NCBI GenBank assembly: GCA_016278515.1
Contig: JADQBR010000019.1
Span: forward strand, 1-64,000
Length of the DNA stretch: 64,000 nucleotides
Direction of reading: 5' to 3'
Source: Bacillota bacterium
Lineage (GTDB): Bacteria; Bacillota; JADQBR01
The translations under genes and the position numbers were made by a program. The notes under the pieces were generated by a model. It had not been told where the DNA came from. It worked only from the letters and a program-made list of their open reading frames with translations, and made no database searches. Below are positions 1 through 8,339 of this stretch, one piece after another. Numbering within the stretch: the first letter of the stretch is position 1; every line of letters begins with the position of its first letter.

Positions 1-59
1 TCATGACCAATTTAACACATAAAATTCGTTTTGTCTACTATTTTTTTATGTCACGTTAA

Positions 60-83
60 ATATATCACGCTGTAGTGATATAT
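60..83. promoter_or_regulatory. inverted repeat, putative operator
   Basis: Nine-base arms (60-68 and 75-83) are perfectly complementary around a 6-base spacer. A TATAAT-like -10 (81-86) overlaps the right arm and the next gene starts at 117, so binding here would block its transcription. Autoregulation by the helix-turn-helix product is an inference. Confidence 0.4.
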
Positions 84-116
84 AATTAATCTTTCTATGA
101 TGGGCGATGGGATAAT

Positions 117-668
117 ATGAACGATATACAAGCCATATTTGATCAAGATGTAAAAGATAAGAAACGTATTGGATCTGGCATCTATAACAAAACCGGTAAA
201 AAGGGCTATGTGGGGAAAATGAGAACTCCATATGACTTAATGAGCGCTCATGAGAGAAAACAATTAAATGAAAAGGTGGTGTCTTATTCTGTGTACGATA
301 CAATCATGCCCTATGAAGACTTCAAGATGCTTGAAAAGAAAGCACGTGTAAGAACATTGGAAGAATACATAAAACGTTTTTCACGAAAAGAAATAGCTGA
401 GGCTTGGGGGGTACAGACGTATTCAGTCCATGATTGGGTTTCTAGGTTGGGTCTGAGTAGTCCCAAGCAAACAGAAAAAACTAATGCTCAGCAAAAAAAG
501 GACGAAGGGCCAGTTGAGAAAGATGAGGGTTTTAGCATTAAACTGAGTGGCTCCTTTGACGGGAAAGAAATCCAAGATAGGCTTGTGGCCTTAGCCCAAA
601 TTCTAGTTGAAGAAAGACCTTACGATATTACTTTTGTTGTTAATGAAGTGAAAGATAAAATTAGCTAA
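117..668 (+). CDS. unrecognised protein with helix-turn-helix
   Basis: I do not recognise a family for this 183-residue soluble protein. Residues about 82-110 read as a helix-turn-helix (RKEIAEAWGVQTYSVHDW), the kind seen in small DNA-binding proteins that use a tryptophan-rich recognition helix. The N-terminal part is basic (KKRIGSGIYNKTGKKG), then a linker rich in Lys, Glu and Gln (about 118-140) leads to a C-terminal piece of mixed alpha/beta character. There is no signal peptide or membrane segment. The gene stands alone, with a palindrome over its promoter and a terminator about 115 bases after its stop, so it is probably monocistronic. A transcriptional regulator is the likeliest role, but a phage- or plasmid-derived origin cannot be excluded. 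Confidence 0.6.
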   Translation: MNDIQAIFDQDVKDKKRIGSGIYNKTGKKGYVGKMRTPYDLMSAHERKQLNEKVVSYSVYDTIMPYEDFKMLEKKARVRTLEEYIKRFSRKEIAEAWGVQTYSVHDWVSRLGLSSPKQTEKTNAQQKKDEGPVEKDEGFSIKLSGSFDGKEIQDRLVALAQILVEERPYDITFVVNEVKDKIS

Positions 669-780
669 AGGGAGATTTACAGGTATGTATAAAACCAGGT
701 TGTGCCGCCTTATATAAAGCCTTATTTTACTGGTGATATCAAGGTTATAGTTTTAGTTAAATAGTAAAGTCCAATTAATA

Positions 781-814
781 AAAGGGTTTGGCGATTATTA
801 TTGCCAAACCTTTT
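781..814 (+). terminator. intrinsic terminator
   Basis: The stem GGTTTGGC (785-792) pairs with GCCAAACC (803-810) and is followed by TTTTATT. It lies downstream of the gene ending at 668. Apart from it, I see nothing in the 300-base gap 669-968 except the weak ribosome site of the next gene. Confidence 0.75.
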
Positions 815-968
815 ATTAATGCTGCTGCATGAGCATTGACAGTAGTTTTTTTGGGATAAGATTTTCAAAAATTATTAGGTTTGCATACTAAGGCAAAAGG
901 TATGGAAAAAATAACGTAGAATTTGAAATTAAAGAAACTGATAACTTTATTTAAGTGGTGATAAGAAA

Positions 969-2234
969 ATGCATGAATTACTTTCGATAGAAAGAAATAA
1001 GACTATTATTGGCAGGGCTTTCCCACAGGCCAACTTTGCCGTGTTAAGCGATATCCATTACTATGATAGCAATCTAGGAACCGAAGGGAAAGCCTTCGGA
1101 GATTTATTTGAAAATAAGGAAATAAAAATGCTCGCCTACAGCCGGGAAATTGTCCAATCCGCTGTTAAGACTTTAAATCTGGAGAATATTGACTTCATTA
1201 TTATCAGTGGTGATTTAACAAAAGACGGAGAATTATCCAGCCATAAAGAGCTCGTCCAACAATTATCTCCATTACTTGAGAGCGGGAAAAAAATATATGT
1301 AATTAACGGTAACCACGATGTTTTAAATTCCCGAGCTAGTAGTTACTTTGGTGATACAGTTGAAAAAACGGACAATATTACGCCCCATGAATTTGCCCAG
1401 ATCTATGCTGACTTTGGCTATAACGGCGCAATTGCCCGCGACCCTAATTCACTTAGTTATGTTGCCGAACCTGTACCAGGACTCTGGCTGGTAGCCATGG
1501 ACTCTTGCCGCTGGCGAAAAGGATTTCGCGAGGATGGAAGATTTTCACGGCAAACGTTAGCTTGGATTGAAAATATGTTGTACGTAGCAGGGAAGGAAAA
1601 CAAGGCTGTATTAGGAGTGATGCACCATGGGTTGCTGGAACATTATAGGGGGAATAAAAAATATTATGGAAATTTCATTATTAAAAACAACGAAAAAATT
1701 GGCAAGCTGTTTACCCGGTTAGGTCTCCGTATTGTTTTTACCGGCCATTTCCATGCTCAAGATATTGCCTTTAAAAGTTGGGGAAACCCTAATAACTATC
1801 TCTATGATATCGAAACCGGGTCGTTGGCTACTTACCCTTGCCCCTATCGTCTCGTTACCATAAATAGTAATCAAACTCTAACAATAAAGAGTAAACGTAT
1901 AGAAACAATAGATAGGTGCCCTGGAAATTTTCAAGAATTTGCTTACCGTTATTGCTACTCTTCTGTTGAAAAATCATTGAGAAAGAATTTCAGAAGGTGG
2001 AATTTGAGCGATAGAGATATAGATTCACTGGTTCCCCAGGTAGCTGATGCATTTACCGCCCATGGTACAGGTAACCAATTTGCAAGGGAGCAAGCATTAA
2101 GTCTAAAAGGGGTTAGTTTGTGGGGTAAGGTGGTTATGCAGTCAAAAAAGAGACTCATAGAAGGCCTTTGGGAAACTAACTCCCCACCCGATAATCAGAT
2201 AACAATAGACCTAACTACGGGCAAATACTATTGA
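969..2234 (+). CDS. calcineurin-like metallophosphoesterase
   Basis: A 421-residue phosphoesterase of the calcineurin-like (metallophos) superfamily, expected to hydrolyse phosphomonoesters or phosphodiesters with a two-metal site. The ordered signature is complete: SDIHYYD near residue 27 (D-x-H), SGDLTKDGE near 80 (GD), INGNHD near 113 (GNHD), MHHG near 216 and TGHFHAQD near 256 (GHxH). No signal peptide or membrane segment is visible, so it appears cytoplasmic. The C-terminal 130 residues after the catalytic domain do not match anything I know and may set specificity. The start has only a weak GGTGATAA ribosome site. It is alone between two promoters; the substrate is unknown. Confidence 0.85.
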   Translation: MHELLSIERNKTIIGRAFPQANFAVLSDIHYYDSNLGTEGKAFGDLFENKEIKMLAYSREIVQSAVKTLNLENIDFIIISGDLTKDGELSSHKELVQQLSPLLESGKKIYVINGNHDVLNSRASSYFGDTVEKTDNITPHEFAQIYADFGYNGAIARDPNSLSYVAEPVPGLWLVAMDSCRWRKGFREDGRFSRQTLAWIENMLYVAGKENKAVLGVMHHGLLEHYRGNKKYYGNFIIKNNEKIGKLFTRLGLRIVFTGHFHAQDIAFKSWGNPNNYLYDIETGSLATYPCPYRLVTINSNQTLTIKSKRIETIDRCPGNFQEFAYRYCYSSVEKSLRKNFRRWNLSDRDIDSLVPQVADAFTAHGTGNQFAREQALSLKGVSLWGKVVMQSKKRLIEGLWETNSPPDNQITIDLTTGKYY

Positions 2235-2365
2235 CTGTCCCCTTACCAGGTAAGTGGGAACCAGCATCAGTCCCTCTTCTTATAGTTTTCTTCGTTCCCC
2301 TGTAAGAAGGGTAAAATCCTTAAGCCCTACGCTCAATTATAAATGGTTTAACCCACTTAATAATT

Positions 2366-2395
2366 TTGCAAAAACCGTAGATACTATGGTATATT
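2366..2395 (+). promoter_or_regulatory. sigma-A-type promoter for prfC
   Basis: TTGCAA (2366-2371), an 18-base spacer and TATATT (2390-2395), with a TG one base ahead of the -10 (extended -10). It lies 31 bases before the prfC start. Confidence 0.55.
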
Positions 2396-2425
2396 TAGTA
2401 GGAATTTTTAACTGGAGGAATAGTT

Positions 2426-4027
2426 TTGAATAAAGCACAAGCTGAACTTAAATCAAGCATCGAAAAACGACGGACCTTTGCAATCATTTCCCACCCTGAT
2501 GCCGGTAAAACCACTTTGACCGAGAAACTGCTCCTTTTTGGAGGAGCGATTCGCCTGGCAGGGTCAGTAAAAGGCAGAAAGACTAAAAAATTTGCTACAT
2601 CTGATTGGATGGAAATTGAAAAACAACGTGGTATTTCTGTTACATCCAGTGTGATGCAGTTTCCCTATCAAGGGCACCTCATTAATATTTTGGATACTCC
2701 GGGGCACCAGGATTTTAGTGAAGATACTTACCGTACACTGATGGCAGCGGATAGCGCAGTGATGTTGATAGATGCTGCCAAAGGGGTGGAACCCCAGACC
2801 ATAAAACTGTTTGAGGCATGCCGCCTGCGACAGATTCCTGTATTTACTTTTATTAATAAGATGGACCGTTTTGGTAAAGACCCGTTGGGCTTGTTGGAAG
2901 AAATTGAACAGGTACTGGGCATGCGGTCCTGCCCTTTAAATTGGCCCATTGGCATGGGATCTGATTTCCGTGGCATTTATGATCGGCATACTGATCAGGT
3001 GGAATTATTTAAAGGTAACGATGAAAGGGAAATTATGCCGGCAGTTGGCCCGTGGCAGGAAAATACCAGGCTTAGAGAGGTCTTGGATAACGACCAAATA
3101 AAACAGCTTGAAGACGAGATAGCTTTGCTGGACATAGCTGGTGACCCCTTTGATCAGGAGAAAATAAATGCAGGGAGGTTGACGCCGGTCTTTTTTGGTA
3201 GTGCTATTAATAATTTTGGGGTACAAACCTTTTTAGACCAGTTTTTAAAGTTGGCGCCACCACCACAGCCTCAAAAAAGCAATCAAGGCTATATTAATCC
3301 CGCTGAACATGGTTTTTCCAGCTTTGTTTTTAAGATCCAGGCCAATATGGATCCTGCTCACCGAGACCGGATTGCCTTTATGCGTATCTGCTCAGGGCAG
3401 TTCCAGCGAGGCATGACAGCTACTAACGCGAGCAAGGGTAAGAAAATCAAATTGTCTCAACCGCAGCAATTTTTTGCGCAAAGCCGTGATATCATTGAGG
3501 AAGCATGCGCAGGAGATATAGTCGGGGTATATGATCCGGGAATATTTCAAATCGGCGATACCTTGTATGTGGGAAAACCTCTCCGTTACGAAGAAATGCC
3601 TCAATTTTCACCGGAGCATTTTGCCAAGGTATCAATTCATGATGCTATGAAACATAAACGATTTTATAAAGGATTAAAGCAGTTAGCGGAAGAAGGGGCT
3701 GTGCAGGTTTTTAAAACCTTTCTGAACGGCATAGAGGATACAGTCTTGGGCGTTGTTGGGGAACTGCAGTTTGAGGTTTTCCAATTCAGACTTCGCCACG
3801 AATATGGCGCTGAAGTGATGCTGGAGAGGCTGCCTCATAGACTGGCCCGCTGGGTTCACGGGGAGAAAATAGACACCCAGAATCTAAAGAGTCTCAATAG
3901 TTTGCTTGTCAAAGATCAATCAGGGCAATTGGCAGTGCTTTTTAAAAATGAAATAGCTCTTGAATGGACACAAGAAAAAAATCTTGAACTAACTTTTGAG
4001 ACAACGGATAAAAAAACTCTAACGTAA
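2426..4027 (+). CDS. prfC: peptide chain release factor 3
   Basis: RF3 is the translational GTPase that removes RF1/RF2 from the ribosome after termination. The 533-residue length is normal. The G domain motifs are visible: G1 HPDAGKTTLTEK (about residues 24-35), G2 RGIS, G3 DTPGHQDF and G4 NKMDR, followed by EF-Tu-like beta-barrel domains and the RF3-specific C-terminal domain (VVGELQFEVFQFRLRHEY). The RF3-typical stretch between G1 and G2 (KGRKTKKFATSDWMEIEKQRGIS region) separates it from EF-G. Translation starts at a TTG with GGAGG seven bases upstream. The gene is monocistronic with its own promoter and is unrelated to the catabolic genes that follow. Confidence 0.95.
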   Translation: MNKAQAELKSSIEKRRTFAIISHPDAGKTTLTEKLLLFGGAIRLAGSVKGRKTKKFATSDWMEIEKQRGISVTSSVMQFPYQGHLINILDTPGHQDFSEDTYRTLMAADSAVMLIDAAKGVEPQTIKLFEACRLRQIPVFTFINKMDRFGKDPLGLLEEIEQVLGMRSCPLNWPIGMGSDFRGIYDRHTDQVELFKGNDEREIMPAVGPWQENTRLREVLDNDQIKQLEDEIALLDIAGDPFDQEKINAGRLTPVFFGSAINNFGVQTFLDQFLKLAPPPQPQKSNQGYINPAEHGFSSFVFKIQANMDPAHRDRIAFMRICSGQFQRGMTATNASKGKKIKLSQPQQFFAQSRDIIEEACAGDIVGVYDPGIFQIGDTLYVGKPLRYEEMPQFSPEHFAKVSIHDAMKHKRFYKGLKQLAEEGAVQVFKTFLNGIEDTVLGVVGELQFEVFQFRLRHEYGAEVMLERLPHRLARWVHGEKIDTQNLKSLNSLLVKDQSGQLAVLFKNEIALEWTQEKNLELTFETTDKKTLT

Positions 4028-4033
4028 AAAAGT

Positions 4034-4056
4034 GATTATACTTGATAGGTATAATC
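4034..4056. repeat. hairpin after prfC
   Basis: GATTATAC (4034-4041) pairs with GTATAATC (4049-4056) around a 7-base loop just after the prfC stop. It lacks a clear T-run on the plus strand, so it is at best a weak terminator. The rest of the 293-base gap holds only the palindrome listed next and the ribosome site of the following gene. Confidence 0.4.
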
Positions 4057-4240
4057 AAGAAATAAAAGACTGAATATTATGATATATTACCGTTTGCTGC
4101 TATTCCAATTGAATCCCGCAATAAACAATGGAAGATCATTCGACGCTCCGCCAAAATCAAAGCTAAATAAAAGCTAAAATAGTATTCCGAGGAAGGAATT
4201 TTTCTATTTATATGGAATACTCATTAGAAGATGGGAAACG

Positions 4241-4261
4241 CTGTTCGGCGATGACGAACAG
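4241..4261. promoter_or_regulatory. palindrome upstream of mhpF, putative operator
   Basis: CTGTTCG (4241-4247) and CGAACAG (4255-4261) form a perfect inverted repeat with a 7-base spacer, about 60 bases ahead of the first gene of the hydroxy-acid block. The geometry suits a dimeric regulator. No cognate regulator can be assigned from the sequence. Confidence 0.45.
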
Positions 4262-4320
4262 ACATTCAGTTTATATAACGGTTCTCATTTCTTAACTAAT
4301 TGCAAAAGGAGTGATAGGTA

Positions 4321-5208
4321 GTGGTAAAAAAAATTAAAGCGGCTATTATCGGCCCCGGGAACATTGGCATGGACTTAATGTTCAAATTAATGGGATCGGA
4401 TAGCATAGAGCTAGATACTGTGGTGGGGATTATCCCGGAATCCGAAGGGTTAGCTCTTGCTCGGGAAAAAGGCTATAATGCTTCCCATCAAGGCATTGAA
4501 TCAATCTTAGGTAATAAGGAAATAAAAATAGTATTTGATGCAACCGGAGCTAGGCCTCACTTAATGCATGCGCCGTTGTTGGAGAAAGATGGGAAAATTG
4601 CTGTGGATTTAACCCCAGCGGCCATAGGCCCGTATGTGGTTCCGGCGGTTAATGCAAGTGAACATATCAACTGTAATAATATCAATATGGTAACCTGTGG
4701 TGGCCAGGCAACAATTCCCATCGTGGCTGCCATTAACAAAGTAGCCGATGTGAAGTATGCGGAAATAGTTGCAACAATTTCTAGTAAGAGCGCGGGACCG
4801 GGCACTAGGCAGAATATCGATGAATTTACTCAGACAACGTCAAACGGCTTAGAAAAGGTAGGCGGCGCGGATAAGGGTAAAGCGATCATAATACTTAATC
4901 CTGCAGAACCGCCAATCTTAATGAGAGATACAATCTATGCTCGGGTGGTAAACCCTGATGAACAGGCTATTAATGAGGCTGTTTCAGAAATGGTTGCTAC
5001 TGTTCAACAATATGTACCGGGATATCGCCTGAAAGTGCCGCCAATTGTGGATGGGGATAAGGTAACGGTTATGGTCGAGGTAGAAGGAGCCGGGCATTAC
5101 TTGCCCAAGTATTCAGGGAACTTAGATATAATGACTTCGGCGGCTAAAGCTGTTGGAGAGAAAATTGCCCAGAAGCTTATGAACGAAGCGGAACAGGGGG
5201 TAGGGTAA
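4321..5208 (+). CDS. mhpF: acylating acetaldehyde dehydrogenase
   Basis: This 295-residue enzyme converts acetaldehyde, CoA and NAD+ to acetyl-CoA and NADH and normally forms a channelling complex with the aldolase encoded by the next gene (the MhpE-MhpF / DmpG-DmpF pair). The N-terminal Rossmann motif is [12 protein letters not shown]; the catalytic Cys lies in [10 protein letters not shown] (about residue 127), and [17 protein letters not shown] is characteristic of the family. Length is typical. The start is GTG with AGGAGTGATAGG upstream. The stop abuts the ATG of the aldolase, so the two are translationally coupled. The usual ring-cleavage and hydratase genes of aromatic meta-cleavage clusters are absent; the neighbour on the other side is an IlvD-type dehydratase. 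Confidence 0.95.
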   Translation: MVKKIKAAIIGPGNIGMDLMFKLMGSDSIELDTVVGIIPESEGLALAREKGYNASHQGIESILGNKEIKIVFDATGARPHLMHAPLLEKDGKIAVDLTPAAIGPYVVPAVNASEHINCNNINMVTCGGQATIPIVAAINKVADVKYAEIVATISSKSAGPGTRQNIDEFTQTTSNGLEKVGGADKGKAIIILNPAEPPILMRDTIYARVVNPDEQAINEAVSEMVATVQQYVPGYRLKVPPIVDGDKVTVMVEVEGAGHYLPKYSGNLDIMTSAAKAVGEKIAQKLMNEAEQGVG

Positions 5209-6213
5209 ATGAAAAAGTTTATTCGAATAGTGGATTCAACGTTGAGAGACGGAATGCATGCAGTTAGCCATCAGTTTACACCGGATGACATGGTGGAAAT
5301 AGCCCAAGGCTTAGATCAGGCCGGGATTGATACAATTGAAATCGGCCATGGCGATGGATTGGCTGGGGCATCATTTCAGTACGGTTTTGCCGCGGCTACA
5401 GATGAAGAGTATCTGGCAGCGGTATCCGGTGTCCTAAAAAATGCTAAGCTGGATGTTTTATTGCTACCTGGTATTGGCACCATGAAAGAACTGGAAGTAG
5501 CAGCTAAGTATAATGTTAAAGTGGCAAGAATTGCGACCCATGTGACGGAAGCTGATATCGGTGAACAGCATATTAAACTGGCAAAAGAATTGGGAATGGA
5601 AGCCATAGGCTTCCTAATGATGTCTCACATGGCAACGCCGGAAAAAATTGCGGAGCAGGCCAAATTGTACGAAAGCTATGGTGCTGATAAGCTGTACGTC
5701 ACTGATTCTGCAGGCGCACTGGCGCCGGAAGGGGTGGCTGCTAGGATTAAAGCGGCGAAGGAAGCTATATCCATCCCTGTTGGCCACCATGCACATAATA
5801 ACTTAAGCTTGGCTATGGCCAACACACTGGCAGCAATTGAAGCTGGTGCAGATATGGTGGATGGCTGTTGTAAAGGCATGGGAGCCGGTGCTGGTAATGC
5901 CCAGACAGAAGTGTTGGTAGCAGTGCTGGATAAATTAGGGTATGAGACCGGTGTGGATCTTTATAAAATCATGGATGTAGCTGATGATATTGTTGTCCCT
6001 AAAATGAAACGGCCTCAGGTAATTGATAAGAACTCTCTCAGTATCGGATACGCAGGGGTTTATGGTAGCTTTCTGCTGCATGCTCTTCGTGCTTCCGAAA
6101 AGTTTGGTATAGATACCAGGGATATCTTAATTGAACTGGGCAGGCGTAAAACTGTAGGCGGACAGGAAGATATGATAGTGGATGTAGCCTATGAGTTAAG
6201 TAGAAAGCAATAG
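5209..6213 (+). CDS. mhpE: 4-hydroxy-2-oxovalerate aldolase
   Basis: A class II HMG-like (DRE-TIM) pyruvate aldolase that cleaves 4-hydroxy-2-oxopentanoate to pyruvate and acetaldehyde and passes the aldehyde to MhpF. The 334 residues include the N-terminal STLRDGMHA (metal-binding Asp and catalytic Arg), VTDSAGAL, and the HAHNNLSLA metal-binding histidines (about residues 190-200). The C-terminal domain, which contacts MhpF, is complete. It starts directly after the mhpF stop. Since no aromatic-ring cleavage genes are present, the 4-hydroxy-2-oxo acid may come from a dehydrated deoxy sugar acid made by the IlvD-type enzyme 110 bases downstream (inference). Confidence 0.95.
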   Translation: MKKFIRIVDSTLRDGMHAVSHQFTPDDMVEIAQGLDQAGIDTIEIGHGDGLAGASFQYGFAAATDEEYLAAVSGVLKNAKLDVLLLPGIGTMKELEVAAKYNVKVARIATHVTEADIGEQHIKLAKELGMEAIGFLMMSHMATPEKIAEQAKLYESYGADKLYVTDSAGALAPEGVAARIKAAKEAISIPVGHHAHNNLSLAMANTLAAIEAGADMVDGCCKGMGAGAGNAQTEVLVAVLDKLGYETGVDLYKIMDVADDIVVPKMKRPQVIDKNSLSIGYAGVYGSFLLHALRASEKFGIDTRDILIELGRRKTVGGQEDMIVDVAYELSRKQ

Positions 6214-6227
6214 ACTGTTTACTCGAT

Positions 6228-6287
6228 AGCTAAACGCCACTAATACCCTCGCTTCAATTATGGAAAGGGGATAAGTGGCGCTAAGCT
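6228..6287. promoter_or_regulatory. long imperfect stem-loop ahead of dehydratase
   Basis: A 17-base arm at 6228-6244 pairs with 6271-6287 with three mismatches (core CGCCACT / AGTGGCG), enclosing 26 bases. There is no T-run, so it is not an ordinary terminator. It may be an operator, an mRNA processing or stabilising element, or an attenuator between mhpE and the dehydratase gene. Confidence 0.4.
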
Positions 6288-6326
6288 TCTGGATATGCTT
6301 AACTAAATATCAGATGGGGTGATGAT

Positions 6327-7997
6327 ATGCGCAGTGAAAAAATCCTTAACCGCCCGGACTATTCGTTCAACAGATCGGTTTTTAAATCCATGGGTTATTC
6401 TGATGATGATCTCAGTCGTCCAATTGTGGGCATTGTAAATTCATGGAACACACTTGTGCCTGGACACTTTAATTTGAAGGAAATAAGCGAATATGTGAAA
6501 AGGGGAATATACCGCGGCGGCTGTACGGCTGCCGAGTTTGGCGTTATTGCTGCATGTGATGGTACTGCTCAGGGGCACAAAGGTATGCATTATATTCTTC
6601 CTTCTCGGGAGTTAATCGCCAACGACATAGAAACTATGGTTGAGGCTCATCAACTGGATGCCATAGTGTTATTGGGTTCTTGTGACAAGATTGTTCCCGC
6701 TATGCTGATGGCTGCAGCTCGGCTGGATATTCCGGCAATCTTAGTGCCCGGGGGGCCGATGCTTGGCGGTGCTGAGTTTGGCGGCAGAAAGTCAGATCTC
6801 ACTTCTGTCTCCGAAGGTTTAGGTATGCTGAAAGCCGGAACAATAAATGAACAAGAATATGCTCTGCTGGAGGAAAGTTGTTGTCCTTCATGCGGGTCTT
6901 GTGCCTTTCTGGGAACAGCTAATACCATGTGCTGTTTATCAGAGGCCATGGGTATGACTTTGCCAGGTGGCGCGTTAGCTCCCGCACCCCATCCGGATCG
7001 TTTGCGTATTGCTCAAGATACAGGTATAGCTGTTTGCCAAATGATAAAAGAGGGTATTACAGCTAGGGATATTATTACGGAAAAATCCATGGAAAATGCC
7101 ATTAGGGTTTGCTTAGGTATCAGCGGTTCCACAAATGCAGTGCTGCACCTAACGGCTATTGCCTACGAGGCGGAGTTAGAGGTGGATGTTCTAGATATGT
7201 TTGATAAGTTAAGCAGAAAAACGCCCCAGGTAGCCAAGGTCAATCCTGCGGCCAAATGGGATATGGAGGACTTTTGGATGGCAGGCGGTATTCCCAAAGT
7301 ATTAGAGGAAATGCAACCTCTGCTTAATGGGGATGCACTGACATGTAGCGGTAGCTCTTTGGCAGAAAATATCATAAATTACCAGTATAAGTTTCCTCAT
7401 AATACGGAGATAATCAGTTCTTTAGATAAACCTTTCGGTTTTACCGGTGGTGTTTCCGTATTACGGGGTAATTTGGCTCCGGATAGTGGTATTAGCAAAC
7501 CCGGTGCTATTGACGCGAGTCTCCATAATTTTACGGGAACTGCGAAGGTGTTTAATTCAGAAGAGGAGGCAGAAGAAGCTATACTGGGTAATAAAATTAA
7601 AGCCGGAGATATTGTAGTTATTCGCTATGAAGGGCCTAAAGGCGGCCCCGGTATGCGGGAAATGTACAAGGCAATGAAGTATCTTTATGGTTTAGGTCTG
7701 GGGGAAAAAACTGCTTTGGTTACCGATGGTCGCTTTTCCGGAACTAATAATGGTTGTTTTGTAGGTCACGTATCTCCAGAGGCAGCCGAGGGCGGACCGA
7801 TAGCTATTGTCAAAAACGGAGATAAGATAAGTATTGATGTGATTGAAGGCAGTCTCCACCTGCATGTATCTGATGAGGAAATACAGCAGAGACTGGCTGA
7901 TTGGCAGCGGCCTAAACCCAAGTTTACCAGGGGATACCTGGGCATATATTCAAAAATGGCATCTTCTGCCGCAGAAGGGGCCATTATAAGACCATAA
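6327..7997 (+). CDS. IlvD/Edd-family sugar-acid dehydratase
   Basis: A 556-residue dehydratase of the IlvD/Edd family, which removes water from 2,3-dihydroxy acids to give 2-oxo-3-deoxy acids using an Fe-S cluster and Mg2+. Conserved segments are present: VGIVNSWNTLVPGH (about 35-48), AACDGTAQGHKGMHY, LLGSCDKIVPAMLMAA, CCPSCGSCAFLGTANTM, GSTNAVLHL and [12 protein letters not shown]. Two cluster cysteines are clear (in GSCDK and SCGSC). It differs from the second copy at 14564, which reads like a normal branched-chain IlvD, in the Cys-rich CCPSCGSC motif. Context with mhpFE suggests a sugar or deoxy-sugar acid rather than isoleucine/valine precursors. ATG start with GGGGTGAT upstream. Exact substrate unknown. 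Confidence 0.85.
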   Translation: MRSEKILNRPDYSFNRSVFKSMGYSDDDLSRPIVGIVNSWNTLVPGHFNLKEISEYVKRGIYRGGCTAAEFGVIAACDGTAQGHKGMHYILPSRELIANDIETMVEAHQLDAIVLLGSCDKIVPAMLMAAARLDIPAILVPGGPMLGGAEFGGRKSDLTSVSEGLGMLKAGTINEQEYALLEESCCPSCGSCAFLGTANTMCCLSEAMGMTLPGGALAPAPHPDRLRIAQDTGIAVCQMIKEGITARDIITEKSMENAIRVCLGISGSTNAVLHLTAIAYEAELEVDVLDMFDKLSRKTPQVAKVNPAAKWDMEDFWMAGGIPKVLEEMQPLLNGDALTCSGSSLAENIINYQYKFPHNTEIISSLDKPFGFTGGVSVLRGNLAPDSGISKPGAIDASLHNFTGTAKVFNSEEEAEEAILGNKIKAGDIVVIRYEGPKGGPGMREMYKAMKYLYGLGLGEKTALVTDGRFSGTNNGCFVGHVSPEAAEGGPIAIVKNGDKISIDVIEGSLHLHVSDEEIQQRLADWQRPKPKFTRGYLGIYSKMASSAAEGAIIRP

Positions 7998-8012
7998 AAT
8001 TAGCATATATAG

Positions 8013-8050
8013 CCTGCCGATTATGAGTTGAATTGGCAGGTTTATTATTT
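8013..8050 (+). terminator. intrinsic terminator
   Basis: CCTGCCGATT (8013-8022) pairs with AATTGGCAGG (8031-8040), including one G-U pair, followed by TTTATTATTT. It closes the mhpF-mhpE-dehydratase unit. Confidence 0.8.
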
Positions 8051-8339
8051 TCAATTGGAGTCTAGGGGCATATGGCATTAGGCAAGAAGTTATAGGTTAG
8101 GGTCAAAAGATTACAGAGGGAATAATTGCCTCTATAGGAAAATATAAATAAAATTCATAAAATTATAAATAATAAAAAATTCTGGAACCATAGGAAGGAG
8201 GGATTAGTAAAAATATTATGGGAGGTGATTAGCGCATTCGATGTAAAGGGTTTTGTACAGGCGAAATGAGCATCTAGTTCTTTTCGTTCTTTGCTGGAAG
8301 GACAACATTGATAAAATTATAGTATGGGAGGTATTTTTA
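8051..8339 (+). other. gene-free leader of the NRAMP-like gene
   Basis: No convincing gene. The stretch is AT-rich with two good ribosome-site-like sequences (GGAGGG near 8195 and GGGAGG near 8220) that lead only into very short reading frames, and then the real site GGGAGG at 8326-8331. No known riboswitch consensus was recognised by eye. Confidence 0.4.

Noticed and set aside
4321-6213. Aromatic meta-cleavage operon
   Set aside because: No extradiol dioxygenase, hydrolase or 2-oxopent-4-enoate hydratase accompanies mhpFE.
8051-8339. Metal riboswitch ahead of the NRAMP-like gene
   Set aside because: No Mn, Mg or Ni/Co riboswitch consensus could be matched by eye.
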